The notes under the pieces: generated by a model
What the model was told of the DNA's origin: nothing
Database searches by the model: none
The model's input: the letters and a program-made list of their open reading frames with translations, nothing else
Assembly (NCBI RefSeq): GCF_004307995.1
Contig: NZ_SIRE01000008.1
Coordinates: 124,001 to 188,000 of the forward strand
Source of the DNA: Paenibacillus thalictri
GTDB taxonomy: Bacteria > Bacillota > Bacilli > Paenibacillales > NBRC-103111
Direction: 5' to 3'
DNA: 64,000 nucleotides
Translations under genes and position numbers: made by a program
Shown here: one piece after another, positions 25,860 to 33,872 of the stretch
How the letters are laid out: every line of letters starts with the position of its first letter
Numbering within the stretch: the stretch's first letter is position 1

Positions 25860-25922
25860 AAGCTCCCTATAGGATGCGGCATTACAGGTCGAGTACCTTA
25901 GCGCAGCCATAGGGAGCTTTTT
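25860..25922. terminator. Structured terminator between convergent RND pump and MFS genes
   Basis: AAGCTCCCTAT (25860-25870) and ATAGGGAGCTT (25909-25919) form a perfect 11-bp outer stem with a short T-run on the + strand. The 38-base loop folds further: GCG with CGC and AGGT with ACCT. It is best read as a terminator for the + strand gene; on the - strand the following tail is only moderately U-rich. Confidence 0.65.
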
Positions 25923-25938
25923 GTTATTGGGAAGCTGT

Positions 25939-27183
25939 TTAGTCAAAATGGGATGATTGCTGGGAGGAAAGCGCCGGTTGTCTGCCTCGAACGATGAAAA
26001 ACCCGGCAATACCGCAAAGACCGGTGAACAAAAACACCGCCTGAAACGATAAGTAGTCCGCCACCCAGCTGCTGCCGATCAGTACTACCGAGCTGGTGCA
26101 TAAACTAAACATCGAATTAATGCTGATCGCCATGGGCAGACGTGATCTGGGGATCTGCTCCAGAATGAAGACGCTTCCGCTCAAATTGTAACCGATGATG
26201 CATATGTTCGTTAATGCGAACGCGGCGTATACCGACCACAATCCGTGAAACGAAACAATCAGCAGGCTGCCCAATCCGCCGGCGATCGCAGCTGCCATAA
26301 GCACATGCCTATGTCCGATCCGGTCCGCCATGATTCCAAAGATTACACTGCCTGCTATATTGGCAAGCCCGGTGATGGCCGTAAATAAAGCAATCGTCGT
26401 ACTGCCGGCCTCAAACGTCCGTACGGCATATAACGTATAATAAGCCAATGCGGAATGAGATGCCACGATAAAAGCAAATCCCGCAACTGTGCGTTTATAT
26501 TGTGGAAACTCCCGAAACATTAACGGAACCGCCTTGAAGTATTGGAAATAATTGAAATTGACCTTAGCTACCTCGTCAGCTTCATGTTCCTTCATCAGCC
26601 GAAACATTAACACATCCAGCAATAACAAGGCCACACCGGCTGCGAAAATAACGGTATAATTATACGGAAACGGCACTTTGGTTAGCAAGACCCCGCACAG
26701 CGCCGCGGATCCGAGCGCAAACACGCTGCCGGCTCCGCTGCTGAAGCCGCGCAAACGTCCCCGAGCATTGGGCGTTACCAATTTGGCAAACAAACTCATA
26801 TAAAAAATGTTGTAAGATCCGACAAACAGATTAAATATCGCCCAGCCGATCAGAAACACTAGAACCATCAGCTGCGGACGGGATTCGGCAAATAAAGGGA
26901 CCGCGGCGACAACAAGGAGGAAGCTGATCCGCTGAATGAACAAAATTTTTGCAAACATTTTCGCTTTATGGGAGAGGTTCATGACCAGCTTCGCGAACAA
27001 CGGCTGACTGATAAAGCTGCCGATCGATACCAAGGCGTTCACTAAGCCGATTTCAAATGTATCCGCTTGCAGATTGGCGAGAAAATACGTAATGATAGCA
27101 TTAACCGAAAGAAATGTCATTGCGTTTACGAACAGCACGGTGTCCATAAAGAAAAGGAAATGATTACGGCGTTGATCGTACAT
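25939..27183 (-). CDS. MFS transporter
   Basis: 414 residues with about 12 hydrophobic segments in two six-helix halves. The N-terminus MYDQRRNHFLFFMDTVLFVNAM and the loop SLFAKLVTPNARGRLRGF after TM4 fit a major-facilitator drug or metabolite exporter of the DHA or UMF type. GGAGAG before ATG 27183 supports the start. It is divergent from a TetR regulator at 27393, which makes an efflux function under TetR control plausible. The substrate is unknown. Confidence 0.85.
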   Translation of the reverse strand: MYDQRRNHFLFFMDTVLFVNAMTFLSVNAIITYFLANLQADTFEIGLVNALVSIGSFISQPLFAKLVMNLSHKAKMFAKILFIQRISFLLVVAAVPLFAESRPQLMVLVFLIGWAIFNLFVGSYNIFYMSLFAKLVTPNARGRLRGFSSGAGSVFALGSAALCGVLLTKVPFPYNYTVIFAAGVALLLLDVLMFRLMKEHEADEVAKVNFNYFQYFKAVPLMFREFPQYKRTVAGFAFIVASHSALAYYTLYAVRTFEAGSTTIALFTAITGLANIAGSVIFGIMADRIGHRHVLMAAAIAGGLGSLLIVSFHGLWSVYAAFALTNICIIGYNLSGSVFILEQIPRSRLPMAISINSMFSLCTSSVVLIGSSWVADYLSFQAVFLFTGLCGIAGFFIVRGRQPALSSQQSSHFD

Positions 27184-27307
27184 GGATCTGCTCTCCTGCC
27201 TGGGGTGTCCCTAACTATCGCCCAATATTTGCCACGCTCAAATCATAGCACGGTTATCCAAAAATGAAAATATGGTCTTTGTTGCTAATAAATGAGACAC
27301 GCGCACA

Positions 27308-27337
27308 TTGATGCAGTATGATACACTTGTGTATAAT
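27308..27337 (+). promoter_or_regulatory. Promoter with dyad operator before the TetR gene
   Basis: TTGATG (27308-27313) and TATAAT (27332-27337) are separated by 18 bases. The dyad ATACAC-TT-GTGTAT (27321-27334), with perfect 6-bp arms, fills the spacer and enters the -10. This placement is typical of TetR autorepression. The site also lies 138 bases upstream of the divergent MFS start. Confidence 0.6.
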
Positions 27338-27392
27338 TTATTGCATAAATTGATATGATGCAATTCTTTTGTAGAAAGCAAGGTGTCTCACA

Positions 27393-27938
27393 ATGACCAA
27401 AGTAGATAGAAGAATCCTCAAATCTCAAAGCTCCATAAAAACCGCATTTTTGGAGCTGATGTCTGAAAAAAGCTTCGACGAAATTACCGTCCAAGATATT
27501 GCCGACAAAGCCAATGTAGGCCGGAGAACGGTTTATCTTCATTATTTGGATAAATACGATTTACTTGACAAGCTCATTGAAGAGCACTTTAACGAACTCA
27601 GGAGACTTTGCAAATTATCGGCGGAATTGAGTTTTGTCGATGCAACGGTAGTTTGGTTTGAATACTTTGAGAAAAATCATTCTTTCTTTTCGACCATTAT
27701 AGCAAGTAAAGGGGCTGCTTCCTTTCGCAGAGGCTTTCTCAAGCTGGTCATTGAAGAATTGGAAGTCGAATTAAATATAAAAGAGGGAGTCAATAAAGGG
27801 CTTAGCAAAGACATTGTAGTTAAGTTTTTTGGAACCGCCGTGGTAGGTATAGTCGAAGCGTATTTTAGCAACGAAATCACTGATCCGGCTCGTGCCGTAG
27901 CAGAGCAGGTGGGGCTTTTACTGGAAAAAAATTTTTAA
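27393..27938 (+). CDS. TetR/AcrR family regulator
   Basis: 181 residues. The N-terminal helix-turn-helix (about 12-58) reads SIKTAFLELMSEKSFDEI then VQDIADKANVGRRTVYLHY, the standard TetR signature. The C-terminal helical part is short and resembles the TetR_C_7/YbiH-like group. AAGCAAGGTG before ATG 27393 is an acceptable ribosome site. It probably represses itself through the dyad at 27321. The flanking MFS gene (divergent) and the hydrolase at 28224 (downstream) are candidate targets. A terminator at 27989 separates it from the hydrolase. Confidence 0.88.
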   Translation: MTKVDRRILKSQSSIKTAFLELMSEKSFDEITVQDIADKANVGRRTVYLHYLDKYDLLDKLIEEHFNELRRLCKLSAELSFVDATVVWFEYFEKNHSFFSTIIASKGAASFRRGFLKLVIEELEVELNIKEGVNKGLSKDIVVKFFGTAVVGIVEAYFSNEITDPARAVAEQVGLLLEKNF

Positions 27939-27988
27939 CCGCGCTGGTTAACGGGAGTGCATCATTCCTTGGAACCGACGCGCTGGAA

Positions 27989-28038
27989 GGACATGGGGAT
28001 TATTTTCGAGGCCACTTATTTTCCCTGTGTCCTTTTTT
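27989..28038 (+). terminator. Terminator after the TetR gene
   Basis: GGACATGGGGA (from 27989) pairs imperfectly with CCCTGTGTCC (28023-28032), followed by six T. The rest of the 285-base gap to 28223 holds the promoter of the next gene. Confidence 0.6.
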
Positions 28039-28093
28039 CTGCACATTTTTATGCTTGATGCGCACTAACGCACAAATGACTGTTATTTGATCA

Positions 28094-28171
28094 TTGAAGA
28101 TATTTGATGCTCATATATAATACACATATAGAACTTATTACTCGTTTGTGTAATTACTAGTAACAGACGAG
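28094..28171 (+). promoter_or_regulatory. Promoter and dyad upstream of the dienelactone-hydrolase-like gene
   Basis: TTGAAG (28094-28099) and TATAAT (28116-28121) are 16 bases apart. An ATACAC half-site, like those in the TetR dyad, overlaps the -10 at 28120-28125. Downstream, CTCGTTTGT (28141-28149) and ACAGACGAG (28163-28171) form an imperfect hairpin or operator in the leader. Confidence 0.45.
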
Positions 28172-28223
28172 CAATATAACAAGTTGGTTTGATTTGCACC
28201 CATATTAAGGAGGATTATATATC

Positions 28224-29135
28224 ATGAGACAAAATGTCAAGTTTAAAAATAACGGCTTATTATTAGCAGGCCATTTGTATGTTCCGGCTCATTTTGATGA
28301 AACAAAAAAATACCCGACTATTGTTGTCTCTCATCCGGGCGGAGGCGTTAAAGAACAGACGGCAGGGCTTTATGCGGATAAACTGTCCGAATTGGGTTAT
28401 GTTACTTTAGCATTTGATGCATCCAACCAAGGAGAAAGCGAGGGATCGCCCCGTTATTACGAAGATCCTTACGCCCGTACGGAAGACATCCGTGCAGCGG
28501 TGGACTATTTAACCACATTGTCTTTCGTGGATACCGATCATATCGGCGCGTTGGGCATTTGTGCCGGAGGCGGATATACGGTGGCAGCCGCGCAAACCGA
28601 TCGCCGTATTAAAGCTTTAGCTACGGTGAGTATGGTCGACATTGGATCACTGTTCAGCGAAGGCATGGCCCGTGTTGTGCCGGTAGAAGATCAAATCAAG
28701 CTGTTGGAGCAAGTATCGCAGCAGCGTACGGCAGAAGCAAATGGCAATGAAACGTTCTTTGTTACTTATGTGCCGCAGCAATTGGAAGAAGGCATGACAG
28801 GTACCATGGCCGAAGGACATGACTATTATGTTACAGCTCGCGGTTGCCACAATAATGCGCCTAACCGCTTGGTGTTCGCAAGCTTTGGTAAAATCGCCAC
28901 ATATTCCGCCTTCAGCCACATCGATAAATTTTTGACGCAGCCATTTCTAACGATCGCAGGCAGTGAAGCCGACACTCTTTATTTCAGCGCAGAAGCCGTT
29001 GAAAAAGCAGCAAGTCAACATAAAGAGCTGTTTATCATCAAAGGCGCCACACACGTTGCTTTATATGATATCCCTGAAAACGTAAATGTGGCCATTGAAA
29101 AAATAGACGGATTTTTTACGGAAAATCTTAAGTAA
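28224..29135 (+). CDS. Alpha/beta hydrolase, dienelactone-hydrolase-like
   Basis: 303 residues with an alpha/beta-hydrolase fold. The oxyanion-side sequence VSHPGGGVKEQTAGLYA is near residue 35. The nucleophile elbow GICAGGGYTVAAA (about 113-125) has Cys where Ser is usual, as in dienelactone hydrolase. The Asp (GSEADTLYF) and His (GATHVALYD) of the triad are present near residues 248 and 277. The protein resembles YcjY-type hydrolases. AAGGAGGA precedes ATG 28224. It stands alone between a TetR gene and a convergent K+ transporter gene. Confidence 0.85.
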   Translation: MRQNVKFKNNGLLLAGHLYVPAHFDETKKYPTIVVSHPGGGVKEQTAGLYADKLSELGYVTLAFDASNQGESEGSPRYYEDPYARTEDIRAAVDYLTTLSFVDTDHIGALGICAGGGYTVAAAQTDRRIKALATVSMVDIGSLFSEGMARVVPVEDQIKLLEQVSQQRTAEANGNETFFVTYVPQQLEEGMTGTMAEGHDYYVTARGCHNNAPNRLVFASFGKIATYSAFSHIDKFLTQPFLTIAGSEADTLYFSAEAVEKAASQHKELFIIKGATHVALYDIPENVNVAIEKIDGFFTENLK

Positions 29136-29178
29136 GCGAACCGAAAAGCAGAGAAGATACGCAATATGCGAATTTAGT

Positions 29179-29220
29179 TGGTTGAGCGGCATGCATCACG
29201 TGCTGCCCAACCATTTTTTT
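29179..29220 (+). terminator. Terminator of the hydrolase gene
   Basis: TGGTTGAGCGGCA (29179-29191) pairs with TGCTGCCCAACCA (29201-29213; 11 of 13 matched), followed by seven T. Confidence 0.85.
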
Positions 29221-29224
29221 AACG

Positions 29225-30571
29225 TTAACCTGTTATGACCCGTTCCTCCGGATAACGGATTTTGGCCTTCTTCTTAGTTCCCCCAATGATAAACAAAAGC
29301 GAAGTCAGTCCGATTCTTCCGGTAAACATCAGGACCATGAGAATGCATTTTGCGCAAATGCTCAGATCGGGGGTAATTCCCGTTGACATGCCTACCGTAC
29401 CGAAAGCCGAGCACACCTCAAGAATGATGGACACAAGCTGAGCTTGTTTATCCGTAAAGCTAATCGTGATAACCGATATCGTGCACATGACGATGGCTAA
29501 TAACGATATCGCTAGCGATTTCATTACGTCGTAGGGATGCAGCTCTCTGCTGAAAATTTTAATTTCATTGTTTCCTTTAGCAAAGTTGTAAATAAATAGC
29601 AGATTTAAGGCGAATGTTGTTGTTCGGATTCCGCCGCCTACAGAGTTAGGCGATCCTCCAATAAACATGTAAAGGCTGATAAACAGGAGTGTCGGCAGCG
29701 TCAGCTCGTTAATATCCAAAGTCGTTAGCCCCGCGCTTCTTGTCGTTGTAGATTGAAATAAAGCATAAAACAAACTTTTGTGCCAAGGCAGATCTTTAAA
29801 ATAGTGGTTGTATTCGAACAACCAGATCACGCCGGCTCCAATAATCAGCAGAATAAAGTAAGTGGAAGTGGCAATTTTGGCAAATAAAGAAAAGCGGAAC
29901 GGACGCTCGAGTTTTCTTCTTGTCAAATATGTTTTCACTTCAATGAGTACAGGGAATCCGATGGCTCCAAAAATAATTAACACCATACTGATCGACTGTA
30001 CAAAATAATCGTCAGCATAAGGAATCAGCGACTGGCCCGTGATGTCCATCCCGGCGTTGGTTGTCGCGCTGACGGATGCAAACAGGCCTTGAAGAAACGC
30101 TTCCTGCCACGTCGAAAAGTACCTCAAAAAATGAAAGCCAAAAATAACGGTCCCGATGAGTTCGGTCAAAAGAATAATTCTCAAAATTTCGATAACCAGC
30201 TTAACGAGACCCGATAAGTCAAATTGATTATTGTCGACCATTATTAAACGCCGTTCGCGTAATCCGATTTTTCGCCCCAATAAAAGCCAGAAGAAGGTGC
30301 TCATCGCCATAATGCCGATGCCGCCAAATTGCAATACGAGCATCACCATAAAATAACCAAAAACGCTGTATGTCTCCGCAACGTTAAAAACGCCGAGCCC
30401 CGTATCACTGACGATGCTGACGGCGGTAAAAACGGTATCAAAGAAAGAGACTTCAACCCCAGGCCGGCGCACGGCTGGAATACTAAAAATTAAAATCGAT
30501 GTGAGCACGACCAGCAGGTAATATCCGGTTACTACTTGGGCCGGAGACCGTTTTTCTATCCAGTTTTTCAT
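29225..30571 (-). CDS. ktrB: KtrB/TrkH-type potassium uptake membrane subunit
   Basis: 448 residues of the Trk/Ktr superfamily with four membrane-pore-membrane repeats. Filter glycines are visible in SDTGLGVFN, TTNAGMD, TTRSAGLTT and FGTVGMSTG. The size matches KtrB or KtrD, which need a cytoplasmic KtrA or KtrC RCK partner; none is adjacent. The frame extends to ATG 30583, but ATG 30571 with AGGG six bases before it is more likely. It imports K+ with Na+ in osmoadaptation. The 353-base region upstream belongs mostly to the divergent LacI regulon. Confidence 0.9.
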   Translation of the reverse strand: MKNWIEKRSPAQVVTGYYLLVVLTSILIFSIPAVRRPGVEVSFFDTVFTAVSIVSDTGLGVFNVAETYSVFGYFMVMLVLQFGGIGIMAMSTFFWLLLGRKIGLRERRLIMVDNNQFDLSGLVKLVIEILRIILLTELIGTVIFGFHFLRYFSTWQEAFLQGLFASVSATTNAGMDITGQSLIPYADDYFVQSISMVLIIFGAIGFPVLIEVKTYLTRRKLERPFRFSLFAKIATSTYFILLIIGAGVIWLFEYNHYFKDLPWHKSLFYALFQSTTTRSAGLTTLDINELTLPTLLFISLYMFIGGSPNSVGGGIRTTTFALNLLFIYNFAKGNNEIKIFSRELHPYDVMKSLAISLLAIVMCTISVITISFTDKQAQLVSIILEVCSAFGTVGMSTGITPDLSICAKCILMVLMFTGRIGLTSLLFIIGGTKKKAKIRYPEERVITG

Positions 30572-30764
30572 TGCAGCCCTCATAGACAGGAACGACCTTT
30601 CCGTTTCGCTTTACATAAATCCCCATAACTCATCCGTAGTATGTCCCATTTTTTGGCGGTAGTATTCAGGTAAGGGAAGGTGCCACTTGGTTCACTGAAT
30701 TGGGCAACAGCGGTTGTCGACATCGCTTTTACCCGCCGATGAGTGTGCCCCTTAAAAATTGTTG

Positions 30765-30793
30765 TTGACATCTAATATCTAAGTATTTACGAT
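30765..30793 (+). promoter_or_regulatory. Promoter of the UPF0303-ThuA-VOC operon
   Basis: TTGACA (30765-30770) and TACGAT (30788-30793) are exactly 17 bases apart. It is the best promoter in the 353-base gap 30584-30936. The LacI-type operator at 30846 lies about 50 bases downstream of it and would act as a roadblock; a nearer, weaker promoter cannot be excluded. Confidence 0.5.
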
Positions 30794-30845
30794 GAAGTTG
30801 GTCATCTAAATTTGAAGAAGGAGGCTTCATTCATTTTGTAGTTTT

Positions 30846-30861
30846 ATAAACGCGCGTTTAT
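30846..30861. promoter_or_regulatory. LacI-type operator 1, perfect palindrome ATAAACGCGCGTTTAT
   Basis: A perfect 16-bp palindrome with the central CG typical of LacI-family sites. The identical 16-mer occurs at 33774-33789, and a 14-of-16 copy at 32674-32689. All three precede genes of the island that contains the LacI repressor. It lies 76 bases before the UPF0303 start codon. Confidence 0.8.
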
Positions 30862-30873
30862 TAAGCGTTTTCA
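30860..30873 (-). promoter_or_regulatory. Candidate CcpA cre site
   Basis: Read on the - strand this is TGAAAACGCTTAAT, one mismatch from the Bacillus cre consensus TGWAARCGYTWNCW. It overlaps the end of LacI-type operator 1, which would couple the operon to carbon catabolite repression. A single match of this quality can be chance. Confidence 0.4.
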
Positions 30874-30936
30874 CAGGTTTATCGATCCAGTTTCGTTTTG
30901 AAATGATGATATCTAACCAAAGGGAGGAAGCCAAAG

Positions 30937-31416
30937 ATGAGCGAATATTCCGAGCTGCTGCAAAGTTTGCTTCAAGAAGAAGAAGAGCTTCAATTCACCG
31001 AATTCACGAATGATCTGGCTCTTCAGATCGGCCTGTTTATCATTGAAAAAGTGAAGCAAGAAAACAAGCACATTACGCTGGATATTTCCAGAAACGGGCA
31101 GCAGTTATTTCATTATGCATTTCCCAAAACCTCGGCGGATAACGACGACTGGGTTCAACGCAAGAGCCGGGTGGCCGTCCGGTTTGGCCATAGCTCCCAC
31201 TATGTCGGCACTTACCTGAGATCGATCCAAAAAAATATTCAAGAAAGATATTTCTTGAATCCATCCGATTATTCCCCAAGCGGAGGGGCTTTTCCGATCA
31301 TCGTGAAAGATGTTGGCGTTGTTGGAGCTATTGCGGCTTCCGGATTAACGCAAGAGGAAGATCATGCTTTGGTTGTATCGGCGATTAGACATTTTTTGAA
31401 TGGAAACGGAGAGTAA
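30937..31416 (+). CDS. UPF0303 / HbpS-like (DUF336-type) protein
   Basis: 159 residues of the UPF0303 family, related to the heme-binding HbpS/GlcG fold (DUF336). Recognisable parts are LALQIGLFIIEKVKQ, HYAFPKTSADNDDWVQRK and the GGAFPIIVKDVGVVGAIAASG strand-loop typical of GlcG-like proteins. It is cytoplasmic. Family roles are poorly known; some members bind or degrade heme or sense oxidative stress, and GlcG-like genes often sit in sugar-acid operons. AGGGAGGAAG precedes ATG 30937. It is the first gene of the LacI-controlled operon, one base before the ThuA-like gene. Confidence 0.8.
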   Translation: MSEYSELLQSLLQEEEELQFTEFTNDLALQIGLFIIEKVKQENKHITLDISRNGQQLFHYAFPKTSADNDDWVQRKSRVAVRFGHSSHYVGTYLRSIQKNIQERYFLNPSDYSPSGGAFPIIVKDVGVVGAIAASGLTQEEDHALVVSAIRHFLNGNGE

Positions 31417-31417
31417 G

Positions 31418-32116
31418 ATGGCACAACAAACTAAGGTACTGCTTGTTTCAGGCAATGAAAATCACAAGTGGCACAATTGGGAGCAAACGACTCCGTTCAT
31501 CAAAGCGGCATTGGAAGAAGATTCGAGTATTTCCGTTACCGTGTCTTTGTCGATTGAATCGTTGGCCGATGAGGAATTGTTCACATACGATGCGCTGGCG
31601 CTCAATTATTGCAACTGGCACGAACCCGCCGGGCTGAGCGAGCGGGCCAAAGCCAACCTGATCCGGTTTGCGGAGGAAGGAAAAGGTTTGGTTATTGTTC
31701 ATTTTGCCAATGGAGCGTTTCATTATTCCTTGCCCGAAGCGGAGGCTTCCGATTGGCCGGAGTACCGCAGTATCGTACCGAGAGTGTGGAATCATCATGG
31801 CGAAAGCTCACACGATAAATACGGCGAATTCACCGTACATATGACGGGCGAGGCCCATCCGATCACTCAAGGAATATCATCGTTTGCGATTACGGATGAA
31901 CTTTATTTTAAACAAGAAGGCGTTGTTCCGATTCAGGTGCTTTATGAAGCGGAGTCCAATCGCACAAACCGGAGAGAACCGCTCGGGTGGCTGGCCCAGT
32001 ACCGCAATTCGCGAGTGTACCAAACCTTGTTGGGGCACGACGAAAAAGCCTATGAAGTGCCGCAGGTCCGAGAGATGCTAAGACGTGGCGTTCTTTGGAC
32101 GGTTCACCGCTTATAA
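31418..32116 (+). CDS. ThuA-like (trehalose utilisation) domain protein
   Basis: 232 residues forming one ThuA domain, a class-I glutamine-amidotransferase-like fold. It starts QTKVLLVSGNENHKWHNWEQ, and contains GKGLVIVHFANGAFH and RSIVPRVWNHHGESSH. ThuA proteins are linked to 3-keto-disaccharide or trehalose/sucrose metabolism in Rhizobia, often beside Gfo/Idh/MocA dehydrogenases, as seen further down this island. The frame opens at 31400, but ATG 31418 follows GGAGAG with good spacing and does not overlap the previous gene. Its reaction is not established. Confidence 0.82.
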   Translation: MAQQTKVLLVSGNENHKWHNWEQTTPFIKAALEEDSSISVTVSLSIESLADEELFTYDALALNYCNWHEPAGLSERAKANLIRFAEEGKGLVIVHFANGAFHYSLPEAEASDWPEYRSIVPRVWNHHGESSHDKYGEFTVHMTGEAHPITQGISSFAITDELYFKQEGVVPIQVLYEAESNRTNRREPLGWLAQYRNSRVYQTLLGHDEKAYEVPQVREMLRRGVLWTVHRL

Positions 32117-32164
32117 CTACTTGTGATGCAGCTACGCTTGCATGCTGAAGAAAAGGAAGATGGT

Positions 32165-32632
32165 ATGGAAGAAAATAGTGGTGTTCTAGATAGGAATGTG
32201 ATCGCTCAGGTCGCTTTGGTCGTGCATGACATCGAAAAAACAAGCCGCGCGTACGCTGACTTTTTCGGGATCGAAACACCGACGTGGAAGCTAACGGATG
32301 CATGGGATCAAACGCAAGCCGTTTATCGGGGGAAACCGACAGAAGCGAGAGCCAAGCTGGCTTTTATGAACTTTGGCTCTGTCGTGATTGAATTAATCGA
32401 ACCCGATCACCATCCCAGCATCTGGAGAGAATTTCTGGACGAACGAGGGGAGGGTTTTCACCATATTGCCTTTAAGATTGCGGGTATGGAAAACATAACG
32501 GGCTTAATGGAACAAAAATTTCATATGCCGCTTGTTCAAAAAGGTGAATATACCGGCGGACGATATGCTTATATTGATAGTTTAAAAGATTTGAAGGTCC
32601 TCATCGAACTACTGGAGAACGACAATAATTAA
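32165..32632 (+). CDS. VOC family protein (glyoxalase-fold)
   Basis: 155 residues with two beta-alpha-beta-beta-beta modules of the vicinal-oxygen-chelate fold. The first module has QVALVVHDIEKTSRAYADFF, and the second has GEGFHHIAFKIAGMEN then GRYAYIDSLKDLKVLIELLE. Metal-binding His and Glu are plausible at FHHIAF and VLIELLE. The frame extends to 32123, but AAGGAAG before ATG 32165 decides the start. It probably acts as an epimerase, isomerase or lyase on a sugar-acid intermediate. It ends just before the promoter of the LacI gene. Confidence 0.82.
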   Translation: MEENSGVLDRNVIAQVALVVHDIEKTSRAYADFFGIETPTWKLTDAWDQTQAVYRGKPTEARAKLAFMNFGSVVIELIEPDHHPSIWREFLDERGEGFHHIAFKIAGMENITGLMEQKFHMPLVQKGEYTGGRYAYIDSLKDLKVLIELLENDNN

Positions 32633-32633
32633 A

Positions 32634-32689
32634 TTGACAAACAAAAGTAGATATGATAGTTTTACAGAGTAAAATAAACGCGCGTTCAC
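32634..32689 (+). promoter_or_regulatory. LacI gene promoter region with LacI-type operator 2
   Basis: TTGACA (32634-32639) is followed at 17 bases by the poor -10 TAGTTT; a better TATGAT (32652-32657) is too close. Downstream lies ATAAACGCGCGTTCAC (32674-32689), which differs at two bases from the perfect operator. The site, at or just after the transcription start, points to autoregulation by the LacI protein. Confidence 0.6.
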
Positions 32690-32715
32690 AAAATGATAGA
32701 TGACCAGAGGTAACG

Positions 32716-33756
32716 ATGAAAAAAATTGATTTAAGAAGCCAGGAAATAGCGGAAATAGCCGGTGTCTCTAGAAGCACGGTGAGCCGAGTCATCAATAATT
32801 ACGCCAATGTGCCTCCCAAAACGAGAGAGAAGGTTTTGAAGGTTATTGAGCAATACGGTTATACTCCCAACATTTCCGCAAGAACGCTTGCCGGGAAAAA
32901 AACGAAGATCATCGGGTTGTTTTTTATCGATCAATGGCAGTTTTCCAAGGATAGCTCGGCTAACATGCTCATCACCGGCGTCATCGAAAGCGCCGCTGCC
33001 ATGGGATATATCGTTCTCACGACGGTAGTCAGAGACCTGAAGAACCCCGAAAGTATGAAAAATGTCAAAGAGATGTTTTATCAAAGCAGCATTACAGCGG
33101 GCATATTTATCGGCGCTGAAAACCATGAACCCGTTATTGAAGAGCTGATTTCGGAAGGGTTTATTATCGGCGTGTTGGATCAAGTGCTTCCTGGCCGCAA
33201 TGAGCCGAACCGGATCGTATATAATCTGAACAACGAAGCGGTAGCCAGAAAAGCGGTAGATTACTTATATGGATTAAACCACACAAGAATTGGCATTATA
33301 AACGGGGATCTGAAGAAAGCTCCCGCTAACTTCAAGTTCAAAGGGTTCTTAAGCCAGATGGAACACCACGGTCTGGATGTTAACAAAGCTTGGATTATGC
33401 ACGGCAATTACGAGGCGGGCAGCTATGAAGCGATGACTAACCTGCTGGCGAACAGCAGCGATCTTCCGACGGCCATTTTTGCAGTCAGCGACAGTCTTGC
33501 TTTTGGCGCTATACGTGCAATAAACGATTTTTCATTAAAGGTGCCTGACGATATTTCCGTCATCGGTATGAACGACCAACCGTTAAGCGCTTACTATAAA
33601 CCGGCGTTAACGACATTCCGGGTGAATTACGATCAACTGACGGCAGGTGTGACCCAAAATGTCATCCGCACTGTAGAAAACGGAGTTACGGGCGACAGCG
33701 TAATTTCTACGCTGGATTGCACCTTAATCGAGAGAGAGTCCTGCAAAAAAATTTAA
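32716..33756 (+). CDS. LacI family transcriptional repressor
   Basis: 346 residues. An N-terminal HTH and hinge (about 8-60: [20 protein letters not shown], then [15 protein letters not shown]) is followed by a periplasmic-binding-protein-like effector domain ending with [20 protein letters not shown]. The Leu of the hinge (TLAGKKT) that inserts into a central CG step is present and suits the CG-centred operators found here. AGAGGTAACG before ATG 32716 is the ribosome site. It very likely controls the flanking transcripts through ATAAACGCGCGTTTAT sites at 30846, 32674 and 33774. The effector is presumably the imported sugar or a derivative. Confidence 0.92.
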   Translation: MKKIDLRSQEIAEIAGVSRSTVSRVINNYANVPPKTREKVLKVIEQYGYTPNISARTLAGKKTKIIGLFFIDQWQFSKDSSANMLITGVIESAAAMGYIVLTTVVRDLKNPESMKNVKEMFYQSSITAGIFIGAENHEPVIEELISEGFIIGVLDQVLPGRNEPNRIVYNLNNEAVARKAVDYLYGLNHTRIGIINGDLKKAPANFKFKGFLSQMEHHGLDVNKAWIMHGNYEAGSYEAMTNLLANSSDLPTAIFAVSDSLAFGAIRAINDFSLKVPDDISVIGMNDQPLSAYYKPALTTFRVNYDQLTAGVTQNVIRTVENGVTGDSVISTLDCTLIERESCKKI

Positions 33757-33763
33757 AAATTTT

Positions 33764-33792
33764 TTGACAGGAAATAAACGCGCGTTTATTCT
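33764..33792 (+). promoter_or_regulatory. ABC operon promoter with LacI-type operator 3 in the spacer
   Basis: TTGACA (33764-33769) and TATTCT (33787-33792) are 17 bases apart. The perfect palindrome ATAAACGCGCGTTTAT (33774-33789) fills the spacer and touches the -10, so repressor binding must exclude RNA polymerase. This is the clearest of the three sites. Confidence 0.8.
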
Positions 33793-33872
33793 GAAAAACG
33801 CGATCTTCGCCAAGATTTATACGCTTTACATATGTGACAATCAGATCCACACATCATGGAGGGAGAATGGAT

